Positions 30,706 through 41,293 of a stretch of DNA of 64,000 nucleotides are shown piece by piece (the stretch's first letter is position 1; every line of letters starts with the position of its first letter). Below the pieces are notes generated by a model. It saw nothing but the letters and a program-made list of their open reading frames with translations. It searched no databases and had not been told where the DNA came from. Source of the DNA: Ornithodoros turicata. Its lineage: Eukaryota; Arthropoda; Arachnida; Ixodida; Argasidae. The stretch is taken from contig NC_088207.1 in the NCBI RefSeq assembly GCF_037126465.1, positions 39,120,143-39,184,142 on the forward strand, read 5' to 3'. Made by a program: the position numbers and the translations under genes.

Positions 30706-33362
30706 CAGGGTGTTTGCTGTAACGTATCCCTGAATTATATTTAAAAATATGGACGTTGTACAAGGATGCCACTTGCTGCACTGGTCTTTGTAATTAATAA
30801 AAATTTAATTTTTATTGTGATCTCGCTAATTTGAGAAGTCAACCCCATGTTTTTTCAACGGAAATGGAAAGCACATGTTCGATTTACCCCAAAACATCAC
30901 TGAAGGCATTCAGCAGCACAGCGGAAACACAAGAAAAAAATCATGGTCGATCTAGGTGGGTCCGACGGAAATGCGTTGGTATTCAAACTTGAAAACCCTT
31001 TGGGAACTCCCCTTCACAACGCTACACAACCCTTCAACGACCCTTTGCAAACACTACACAACACTTGACACGACCCTACAAGATGCTAACGCAAGACAGC
31101 ATTCTCAGCCAAACGAGCCTTTCGGGCTTACTGCGATTCAGCTTGGGGGCGCCGTCTCGCAGCCTCAGCCTTCTTTCGCCGCCGCTCCTTCGCACAGCTT
31201 TCATAACCATTGCGCGCCCACGCAGACATGCCTGAACCTATCGACCACCAGAGCTGCACTGCCGAGTGTCGACGCGACGGCGCCGTGGCCCGTGGCCAGC
31301 CGCCGGCTCTAAAGCGAAACGCACCGCCTCCAAAATATTGTCTCCACCGGCGCAGCTGATCTGAAGATCTCTGATTGGCTGCGCATTATATGTGTAAATA
31401 TTTGGATGCTCATTGGTCTCCGAAAGCTGGCGTCAGTTTCCTTCGCGCTGACTGGGCGAGAGTCATTTGATTGAGGCGCGAGTATCCGAACGGTCTGTCG
31501 AACGGAGGAGAAAGAAAAACAACGGAGGAGACATCATGTCTGTCCGGCCAGGCGTGTTCTCTCGGACTACAACCACTACAATCGTTCTGCTCGCAGACGC
31601 TAGCGGGTAGTTTGGAGGAGTTTGAATGCTTTAGATTTAGCTTGTGGCGAACTGCTAATGTGAGAACGGAATGGCACATTCACCTGATCATCACAACTGC
31701 GGGAAGTCGAACATGACAGGGAATCCCTGCACCTCCAAAACACGCAGAAATCGCTAGAGAGGAAGTCTGCACTCTTTCCGTTGTCCCGCAGGTGAACGGT
31801 AAGACAAGTTTGGTTACTTTTTGTGACCGAAGGAAGTAATGCAGGTTTATCACATTAAGTGTATTACGTACAACATTTACGGGTCACTCGGTACGTTAGA
31901 GGCGTTTCATAGTGCAGTGCATTGCCGTAACTTGTGCGTTTCGGATATGTCGCTAATCAAATTATGTGTGGTTATGCTAGTTGCCCCTCATGCACGTCGC
32001 ATCCGTTCATTCACTGTGATCTACGAACATTTGTGACAAGTGTGCTTTGGTGTTTCCAATACGAAATCAACATCGACTGCCTATCATAACAGTGATTTTC
32101 GTGCAGAGCTACGGATTATCAATAGATTTTTTTTTTTTTTTAGTGCTCCCGCAGCCATCGGCAACAACGACACACATGGCCCAGCTGTTTTCGAAAACTG
32201 TATACCTCTACATTCTGGGTGTGCGAACTGCGATTGGCTTCTCAACTGCCCTTCGATGTCGAAGCATCTGAAGCTCCAGTGAAGCCTGTTACAAGACGTG
32301 AAAAGATATGTACTGTAACTTTTTCGAAGCAGTTCGAGCTGCTTTGTCATGCACCATCGCTGTTTGATTGTTTACTTTGGGACAAAATGATCGTTGCTCT
32401 ACAGCAAGCGCCGAAGAAAAACGGACGAGGCTGGGGTCAGGGGGGATGAGAGGAGAGATGAAAAACCCGAAAAGAGAAAGGGAAGGAGGTTGGGAAAGGA
32501 GGTCGGTCTGTGCAAGCGCACTGGACCCGAGCTTCTTCCCCCGCACTGCTGATCTGGGACGCTGTGAGTGACCCCTGCAGATCACGTGGTTTGGGCGCCC
32601 TCCATTTTCCCTGGACCATTGCGTGAATGGGAGCTTCCGGTGGATGCCGTGGCCGCGTCGCACTCTCTACGCGCCCTCTCCTTCCCTCCTTCCCTCTCCA
32701 CTCACCACGTATGCGCGCCGCGCCGTGGCTGCCGACTGACCACGCCGCGATTCTTGCTTAGCGAGGACTATAATACTAACGCATTAAAAAATGCAAAAAC
32801 CGCCGTTTTGGGACCTGCAAGTTGCCGCTCGCGCGTATTTCAACGCCATGCGGGCCGTCGTTGCTCCACCCCCTTGACATTCCTTCGCCGCGATTCTCCC
32901 TTCGAGATATGGAACGACAGGAGCGAACTGGTGAAAATGAAGGAGTGACATTATCAGAGGCAGTAGGTTTTGTGCAGCGAAGGAATGTCAAGGGGATGGA
33001 GCAATGACGGCACGCATGGCGCTGAAATACGCGCGCTCGGCAATTTGCCAGTATCAAACCGGTGGTTTTTGCACATCTTTTTCTTCTTCTTGTGTTTCCG
33101 CTGTGGTGCTGGATGCCTTCAGTGATGTTTCGGGGTAAATCGAACATGCGCTTTCCATTTTCGTTGGAAAAACGTGGGGTCGACTTAGAAAATTAGCGAG
33201 ATCAATTTTAAAAATCTAATTTATTGCAGTTGAAAAATTTACAAAATCTGTCTTCCTGGTGGCAAAACTGCCGCAAAGACCAATGCAGCAAGCGGCATCA
33301 TTGTACGTACAACGTCACGATTTTTTTATATAATTCAGGGACACGCTACAGCAAACACCCTG
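30706..33362. mobile_element. Large TA-flanked inverted-repeat element, TIR CAGGGTGTTTGCTGTA, with internal insertion
   Basis: The terminal arms run about 240 bp on the left (30706-30945) and continue at about 32785-32905. The right arm is at about 32955-33362. TA flanks both sides (30704-30705, 33363-33364). The shared features include TCGATTTACCCC.AAACATCA and CAGCGGAAACACAAGAA. The left arm is split by an insertion of about 1.84 kb. The terminus CAGGGTGT is shared with the 1.5 and 49.4 kb MITEs. Confidence 0.8.
30946..32785. mobile_element. Insertion of about 1.84 kb inside the left arm, imperfect ends AATGCGTT.GTATT
   Basis: Left end AAATGCGTTGGTATT and right end complement AATGCGTTAGTATT are inverted. 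The interior includes a CpG-rich portion (about 31100-31800, 32560-32760), a T-run at 32127 and no ORF with family resemblance. The boundary coordinates are approximate. Confidence 0.5.
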
Positions 33363-33364
33363 TA

Positions 33365-34882
33365 CACCCCACTCAATGTGCGCGCGTAATGCTGTCTATG
33401 TATTACAATACACGTAACCATGTCCATATACTTACTACTGTATGTATCGCGCGTTACGTGTCTATTCCCAATAAATTAATGGATACTTATTTTGGTAGTA
33501 TTTCTCTGGTGGAGTAGGGGCGCCTAATAAATCTCGGAGAACTTCATTCAGGAACCACTAAGGGATCTGCACAGAACAACACGTAGTCGAACGTTGCCTC
33601 CAACCGAGATTGGACTTGGAGCACCATGTTAAATTGACACCGATCCGGAGGTTCAAGGACAACAACCGCTTCCAGGTGGTTGTAAATTATGGATGGCGCA
33701 ACTAAGTAAAATAGTCTTTTTTTTTTGTTTTTTGCTCAATCCAATCTAATCCAATGCATTATATCTAGGGAACGCAGTAGGGACGCACTCAAGGGAATAA
33801 CTTCCTGGTGTACGAAAAGCAAACTGAGGGAGAAGCAGGAGCGGTCGGGATGCGTGCAGTTTTTTATGTTTCCCGAATCCCCCATCTAGGCCGCCTTTTC
33901 TCCTTCTTCTAGACCGGAACATCTTGAAGTCGAGCGACACCGCAAGGTCGAGTCAGCGATCGCCAATCGCAATTTTGTGTGTCCTACAACCACATCGGTG
34001 AAATAGACGGTGGCGTGCAATGCTCCCGGGCATGTTCTGGTCACACGTACATTTACTACATTGTGAACGTCAACATACACGTGACCATAAAGATGGCCGC
34101 GCCCATGATCTGCGACCAAACCGTTTATAAACAACGTGATTACTGTTTGTATGCGTTGGTTTAACATGTAGAGGAAATGGTGTCCCTCTACACGAGTCCT
34201 GACCGGCGGTGATGGAATGTCCCCCGTCGGGCAGATGTTCATGGCCTCACGCTAGGACGCAGTGCCGGTAGAACTGATGCTTCTTCTGGTGGCGCGTATC
34301 CGTAGCTGGGTGACCTCGTCGTCATCCACGGGACGCCACCAACATATTTCGACATCGGTAATTAGTTTTATCCGATACCCTTGTGCAGTAAATCACGTAT
34401 ATTGCAAATGAGGCCTCGTACGTCTGCTAACCATTGCCAAAGCTGTGATAACCATACCGGCGCTATAAGACTCACTCTGTCAATGCGATGGACTCATGCA
34501 TCATACGCTATACCACGTCGCGTAAAAAGCACCGTATTATTTACACTGGCAAAATACGTTCATCTCTTGGTTTTATGCTGATTGGTCTATGTCGGCAAGC
34601 GTCAAAATGGAATATAAAAGTCACGTGACCTCAAAATGATGTCATCGATAACGTGTGACCAGGAGATGATGGCCATAGCAACCGCTGATGGGGGTGAGGC
34701 ATCCCGGTGTTGCCCATGTATTTTGGTGGAAAGCGAACATTGAGTGGCTTTTTGGTCATTCCCCCACGCGGGGCCATGTAAGGTGAGCATACGTACAGAT
34801 GTACCAAGGAACTTACTGCTCGCGACCTTCTGCTATATTAGTAGGTCGTGTTATGCCCCGGCCGTCTTTCGAAGGGGGGGGT
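33365..34882. other. No gene seen
   Basis: AT-rich and moderately unique sequence. 34600-34700 resembles 27105-27200 (GGAATAT...TCACGTG.CCTCAA, then GTGACCAGGA), indicating an old interspersed repeat. Nothing else is recognised. Confidence 0.4.
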
Positions 34883-35811
34883 TCACCTAAAGTGATACAA
34901 AATTCTAACTGGCGACGTACTCCCCGGAGGATTGTGGGACTTTCGACAATTACCTTCTGGAAACTTTTGCCTCCATTTAGGAAGGCTTTGAACATTTTTA
35001 ATTGAGGGAACTTAATTTTTTAATCCAACTTTAAAAATTGCTAAGCCAACCTCACCTTCTCTTTTTTTTTCTACAGAAATATGAAGTCCTCCACCGCAGA
35101 CCCAACAAAAACTATGCACAGAAAGCAACAGAAATATTAGAAAAAATAGTAAAAGTGCTGCTTTAGCCCCGCCTGCTTGATTGTCGCAAAACAGCGCGCG
35201 CGCGAAAGGTGTGGCGATAGGAGGAAGTGTTCCCGACTCTTGTCTTGCCTTTCTTTTTCCTGTTTTGACCTTGATGCTGGTGACGTCTTATCTGAAAGTG
35301 ATGTCTTATACGTCTTATCACAAAGAACTCACGAGATAGGTCCCCCTGTTTCATTCACGTTTGCCAGTCACAAAAAAAAGGGGGGGATTTATCTGGCAAG
35401 CTACTTCGGATAAAAGTGCTGTCCGCGGAACCAAGGGAAAAGCGCTAAAACCAGCAAAACAAAAGAAGGCGAGGACACTTCCCCCTATCGCCGCACCTTT
35501 CGTGCGCGCTTTTTTGCGTCAATGAAGCAGGTGAGGCTAAAGCAGCACATTTACTAATTTTTTTTACTATATCGGTTGCTAATACTGTGCATAGTGTTCG
35601 TTGGGTCTGCGATTATCCGACTTCATATTTCTGTTAAAAAAGAGAGGTTCGCTTGGCAATTTTCAAAGTTCGATTCAAACAAATAAATTATCCTCAATTA
35701 AAAATTGTCCAAAGCCTTCCTAAATGACGGCAAAAATTTCGAGAAGGTAATTGTCAAAAGTCCCACAATCCTCCGGCGTCGCCAGTTAGAATTTTCTATC
35801 ACTTTAGGTGA
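34883..35811. mobile_element. Large palindromic MITE, TIR TCACCTAAAGTGATA
   Basis: The arms of about 390 bp are inverted and share AAAATTCTAACTGGCGACG, GGAGGATTGTGGGACTTT and TTTAGGAAGGCTTTG.ACA. The central region is about 35230-35430. No coding capacity was seen. The ORF pair 34813-34995 and 35705-35896 are the two arms. Confidence 0.85.
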
Positions 35812-36770
35812 CGGAAGTACGACAGAACCAGAGCGATACGTAACACATTTTTATTACAAAATCGTCTCTCCTCTCTCAGCAAGGATTCCTCGATAACTAT
35901 AGCCGCCATTAGCTTAATTCGCCTTCGCGACTCAGTTTCCAGACACGGCCTTTCTTCAAGACTTTCGGAATTTTAGTTAACTGTATTCCATTTGAGCGCG
36001 AGAGTTTATTGAGATACTTATTATTGCGCTAGCTATTTTTATCGAGCGGCTTTTAGCGAACGAACGTGCACCTTTATCTTGCACGGGTCAAATAAGAGAG
36101 AAAAGACAACCTGGGGAATACAAGGTCCACACGCGATCAAATACAAAGAGACTGAGAAAAGTCATATAGAAACGATGTCGAGAAGCAAGAAATTTATCTG
36201 CAGAGAAGTTATTTGCCAAATAGGTTATAGAGAGCAACGGCTTCCCGATTGAAGTTACTCTACTACGTACGACTACATGACTTATCTCCGACCACATGCT
36301 CTGTCTCATAGATATTGCATATTCCACGAAAAGTTCGGAAGCTGTACTTGCAAGAATGTGCCGCGTATTTGTGGCCTCTTTGTTGATAACGGCAGACGTA
36401 ACTGCGTAGTGGGGCGCTGCTGTTAAATATTGTACTTCTTCCAAAATAATCCGAATTTTACGTTTCGACAACATAATTCGGTTCGAAACGATAGACAGAA
36501 CTATTAATTGCTGATTCACTTTCGCTAGATTACTCCTGTATTTACACTTAAATAATCAGCTTTTTGTGAAACATGGGCAGTTCTAGACCGTACTCTGACA
36601 AAAGAACTTGCGTCTGAGCGTCTACCGCTGCCACACAAGACTACATGCGCATGACTAGGGATTTTCCCAGCACCCTTCCTAAAACGTAGAAGCCCGCGGA
36701 ACAAGCCAAAAGTTATGGATGTCGCAACTCCTATGGGGTTCCAATGTCCGGATGCGCTGTGGAGCTCCTC
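35812..36770. other. No gene seen
   Basis: The ORFs at 36088-36519 and 36525-36902 on the minus strand have no family resemblance, splice context or neighbours. I treat them as chance. Confidence 0.4.
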
Positions 36771-36779
36771 AAACAGCGT

Positions 36780-37042
36780 CCTCACTCCAGGGGGCTTAAT
36801 CGCTTCATCGTCGTTACGGTCGTTACAAGCTAACGAGTGGCGGGAAATTAAAAAAAGGTGGGCACGTGACATATTGCGCGTGACGTGTACCACGGCCTTC
36901 ACGTGTCGCGCGAAGAGCGCCGTGCACGTGTTTTATGACGTGGCCACCTTTTTAAATTTCCCGCCCGCCTTTTTGAATTTCCCGCCACTCGTTAGCTTGT
37001 AACTACCGTAACGACGATGAAGCGATTAAGCCCCCAGGACTG
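36780..37042. mobile_element. Foldback MITE, ends GGGGGCTTAATCGC
   Basis: Inverted arms of about 75 bp share GCTTAATCGCTTCATCGTCG, ACAAGCTAACGAGTGGCGGG and AAATT. The right arm carries an extra internal duplicate of CGGGAAATT.. sequence. No target duplication was recognised. Confidence 0.8.
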
Positions 37043-37149
37043 CGCCGCACGTTGCCGCCACCCACGGGTCGCTACACCTTCACTAACAGTTTCCCAGAAC
37101 AATTTGCAGATGATCTTGATCGATTCAAGCAAAAACTAAAATGGTAAAG

Positions 37150-37640
37150 GACCGAATTAGCACCGGATTGCGGTGTTCGTCATTGGTGCCACCCCGTAAT
37201 TGATATGGTGTCCCTCTCAATGACTCCTGATCGGCAATGTTGCTGTCCCGTAGGGTCCCAGGTTGCTGTAGCTGTCCCAGGGAGGAAGAGTCCTTGCTCC
37301 ACAGGCTTCGACTGAACGCGGCGCGGACTCCGCTACTCCTCTTTAAGATGGGTCACCTTTCATCGCCCATCTGCCCCGTGCACCTGTCATCTTGAGGGAG
37401 ACACTCCCCACGTGTTGCTACACTGCACCCGTTAGCACCAACACTGTCTTCTAATGCGATCGCACATCGCTCGCCTTAGGATGTCAGACTTTCCCCTAGC
37501 TACGCTGTCAGGCGCTGTCTCTTTTTTTCTCTCTCTTTTCTTTGTTTTTTTGTTTAGGGAATAGCAAGCCGGAGTGCTGCATGGCTGACCTTTCCTCTTT
37601 CATTTTTCCTTTCCTTTGCCAATACCCCCCCCCCCCCCAC
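37150..37640 (+). pseudogene. LINE 3' end relic (plus strand)
   Basis: Around 37330-37480 the translation reads WVTFHRPSAPCTCHLEGDTP followed by HVLLHCTR, which matches the zinc-knuckle pattern C.C...(D)TP.H.LLHC near the end of many non-LTR retrotransposon ORFs. Frames are broken. A family T tail follows (37545-37640). Confidence 0.6.
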
Positions 37641-37653
37641 ACACACACACACA
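37623..37653 (+). repeat. Poly-C and (CA)n tract
   Basis: About 14 C and 9 CA units at the end of the LINE tail. Confidence 0.85.
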
Positions 37654-37741
37654 CCATAGTGGGGCGACCAAGGCACTTCTTCGGTCCTGCGGGTCTGAAT
37701 TGTGACCAATTCCGTGTTGCTGTTGTTGTTTTTCTTTTTTG

Positions 37742-37820
37742 CTGGGAATAGCAAGCCGCCGTAGCGCAGGCTTACCTTTCCTTCCCTTTTTTCAAAATAA
37801 ACATATATTCCACCCCCTGC
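37742..37820 (+). repeat. LINE 3' tail (family T), second copy
   Basis: GGGAATAGCAAGCCGCCGTA, CTTACCTTTCC and AATAAACATATATTCCACCC repeat the tail that ends near 37640, so the tail is duplicated within about 200 bp. Confidence 0.6.
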
Positions 37821-37926
37821 CCCCGTAGGGTCGAATGTTCTGGGAGTCTTCATAAGTCGTGGCGACTCCAGGACGATGCCGGTAAGGTAGAGCCAAGACC
37901 TTCTTCGTCGCACTTTCTGAACAACT

Positions 37927-39337
37927 TAAAGGAGCAGTCTATAGGCAACATGCAAATTCATCCGCATTGAGCCAATGCTCATCGAACTCAATGCGGACTG
38001 CTATACAGACACGTTCGAGCAGGATCGAACTCAGATCCTGCTTAACCCGATCCAGTTCGTTAAACAGATTGAGATTCTCGAGACGGCTTGAAGAGCGCTA
38101 TTGGCATCCTCGAACTCAGCGAATTCGTAGCAGTAAACAAAAACATAGATGAATTAACAAATGTTCCTGTACAAGTCCATGGAATTTCACGGTGACGGTT
38201 TTAGTCTAAGTATGACGGGCGACTGCGTTTTCCAATTTGTTTAATCTCAACCACTCTCGACACCGCGCACCCCGTAAAGGCTTAGGCTGAGTTCCAATAC
38301 CTCGCGGCCGCGAAGCCGCCTGACTAGGCAGCTGAGTAGACCCCCTTGCTTGTCACTATTGGAACAGGCTTGCGTAGCCGAGGCGCCTGTGGCGCCATCT
38401 CGTTGCCCACGCAAGAAATGCATACGGCGCAAGCGCAGCAGGTACTAGCGTTTCCCGCTGTCAGCCATCCCGGCTGTCAGATGGTCAGGCGTACAACTAG
38501 ATTGCATCGATGCGCACTAGGCGGTAGCCGACTGAATAGCGGACTTGGCGAGATTTGGAACGAGACTTAACATGGCGGCACTTCTGGTTAGACCGCTAGG
38601 CAGTCGACTAACCGGGGTATTGGAACGCAGCCTTAGTAAACAGCACAATGCGGAAGCGGATGTGGTTATTCTCGACTTTTTAGGAACATGTTTGTCAATC
38701 CCAGCGTACTCCCGCGAGGCTCTTAGCGCCGCCTGTCGACAAGCCAACCATTCAATACTCATCGAGTTGGACCGTGTGACAGCATAGGGCTCCGAACTCT
38801 CTTGAGAAACTCGATGCGAATCGGTTTCAATCCGCATTGAAAGAGCTGTGTCACAGAGGTATTAGGAACACAAAAACCTTTTTCGCACGATCAGTACAAC
38901 CGTGGCGATCTCGAGACGCCTACAGCAGCCCTGAATCTCCCGTTCGCGAAACACCCTCCTTCACATTCACAATACACACGTGACGAGCGCCCGGACGCGC
39001 GTCACCATGTGACGTGCGTGGGAGGGACGCTCCTCTTTGGATCTGGGATCACATGATCGAAGTGACGTCGGTCAGCATCCATCAGCGACATCGCTCAGGC
39101 CGGAGCGTCTGCCACCGCCTTCCCAGACGATTAAGAGGGTTCTCTCTCACAAACGGTGTGGTCTGCAGTTCGAGCAATCGAAGCTTTCGCCGCGGCAGCA
39201 ATTTGTAAAATGAGATTGCGCCGCAGTGAAAACAAAAACGTTGGGCAAAAATATTTTATGGGAACGCTTTTCATACACTGCTTTACAAGATAACAGAAAT
39301 TTTTGACCATCTTGGATACCTCCTTAATGCTCCTTTA
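37927..39337. mobile_element. TTAA-flanked element with inverted ends AGGAGCA
   Basis: The 12-base ends CTTAAAGGAGCA and TGCTCCTTTAAG are perfect complements and contain TTAA. TTAA duplication is typical of piggyBac-type transposition. The interior has an imperfect palindrome at about 38280-38650 (TATTGGAAC.CAGCCT..AG inverted) and no transposase. Confidence 0.55.
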
Positions 39338-39339
39338 AG

Positions 39340-41160
39340 AGATAATTGATGAATAAATTATCCCCAGCAACCAGCCCCATGATTTTGTCCTTCGGAACGA
39401 CAAATATTCTGTGAATGTTACGTAAAGGGGCGGGGTGTACACAATAATTGAAAGATATCAGCGCCGGTTAAATACGCGGGAGGCGGGATCCTTTCCAATC
39501 AATACATAACGCTTCGAGGGGCTCCATCAAACTGCAGGTCAGAAGCGGTAGTTTACCGCAGTGTCACCTTCATGGGGCCTTCCCTTGAAGTTTTTGCACG
39601 GCCTTCCATCAGATCAGGAGATCATCCTCACTAAAAATGCCTTCTATACGCTAATAATGCTTGCGTGTACCTCTGTAACTCAGGCAATAGTGTACCTCCT
39701 GCTGAACTCGATATCCTGGGTTCACTCCTGGTCGAGGACGGCAGCAGTCCGTCCGCTACATTTGTCGCGCGCGAATAAAAAACCACAAGAGGCTGAAATT
39801 ATCCGCGGTCCTGCAATGTGGCACGTGCAGCACGTAGCTACAGGCATAGGCTGACCTACTGCTCAGTACTATTGTATCACTAAGCATAGAATGCACCCCA
39901 TCGAAGGCGTAGAAACATCGTTAGAATTTCATGAACGTGCCCTGCTTCCGGTGGTTTATCTCCTTCCTTCCTAGCCTCACCACTTCGTCTTCTTACTGTC
40001 GTTGCTATACGCGGTCTGCGACATCTGGTGGAGTGGTCGTGTTGACAAGAGGGCGAGCAAATTGATTCCTTTCCGCCTGTCTATTGACGAAAGAGGCTTC
40101 GAGTAGGAAAGCATTCGAAGCTCCGAGTTTTGCAACAGGTTCCCTTTGAGAACACACTTCACAAAGCACAGAATAGTACCAGTGCTGTCATTCAATTGTC
40201 GCGCGTCGTTGCTATGCTACTGAAAGGTACGCCTATTGCTATAGTGGCGTGCTTCGCGAGGAACCCAAGTGACTGTGGTATAGATTTCGGGAAACCGACA
40301 TTTGTCTGAAAATGTTTCGAACTTGCTTCACCCCACAGACCCAGAGGCTGCTACAATCACTCCTGAGAAGGTAACACTTTTAAAAGTGTGCTCTATAAAC
40401 GCAATGCCTTTCTTTGCTGTACTTCCGTGTGGTGTTTATTATAAACTCCTGTAATCGAAGACTTCACCGTGCTGACCGTCCCAATAGGCTTCTTCGCGAC
40501 CTGCTAGCCAACAAGGCGAATGATGATCTGTGACCACAGCGAACAGTTGCCCGTGCAAGTAGAGGGTACAGCTTCGTGACGGCCCATGTACCTATATGAA
40601 GAGCACACGTGGAATACACGTTTTGGCTGCTTAGTGGTTCAGTCCCGGCCGTCCGTTACACTACCACCTCCTCACCTCAAAACCCTCTCTCACACCAGAT
40701 CCGAATACCCGTCGAGTTCACCGTACGCACCCCCCTTCGACTCACACTACTCACTCTCCGGATATTAATTGGAGAAATAAGCGGAGCTATAAGTTCGTAA
40801 CTTCTACTCGCCATTCAATATGCGCATATTCGCATTAACATGCAGGCGTCCCTTTCGTTCTCATACAGCGAGTTTCCGAGTAGTCCGCCATCGGTATTAA
40901 ATGTTGACCTTTTCACTTAACGTACTTCAGTTTCAGCGCTTCCTCAGTTATTGTCATTTTGGGTAGTGAGCCTCTTTGTTGAAGCATGCGTGCCGTCGAA
41001 GGCTAATGGTGAAAATGAAAAAGTGTGACGAAAAAAGGAAAACCCAAGGAGTTTCCTTCCCGTAAGTTTTCTTTTCATGTTGGGAATCGCTCATAAAAAT
41101 TCGTTTCTATCGTGTGTGTGTTACCCAACAAACACAACTCCATGCAAAACACATCCACAA
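39340..41160. other. No gene seen
   Basis: Unremarkable sequence. ORFs are short and lack family features. Confidence 0.4.
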
Positions 41161-41169
41161 CCGAAGTTC

Positions 41170-41293
41170 TGAGGGGCCATTGAATCGAATGCGCCCCGAG
41201 AGGTTGACATGTTACACGCTATAGGTGGTGCTACGCGTGCGTTCAATGGCCGTTAGTTTCAATTATCATTGAGACTGCATGCCCGTGTGACAA
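41170..41293. mobile_element. Partial copy of the CTGTCACACGGGC MITE
   Basis: The right-hand part CAATGGCCGTTAGTTTCAAT...GCCCGTGTGACA matches the right end of 3868-4062. GGTTGACATGTTACACGCTA matches its centre inverted. The left TIR is missing. Confidence 0.65.

Noticed and set aside
31410..32760. A host promoter and first exon in the CpG-rich insert
   Set aside because: No start codon with a family-like product and no convincing donor. It is kept only as an observation on the insertion.
36088..36902. Two minus-strand ORFs in succession
   Set aside because: No similarity to receptor N-terminal sequence or to any other family. No linking splice sites.
38545..38787. 80-codon plus-strand ORF starting with a mitochondrial-like N-terminus (MAALLVRPLG further in)
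   Set aside because: It lies in the interior palindrome of the TTAA-flanked element and on a degenerate inverted repeat. There is no splice site or family match.
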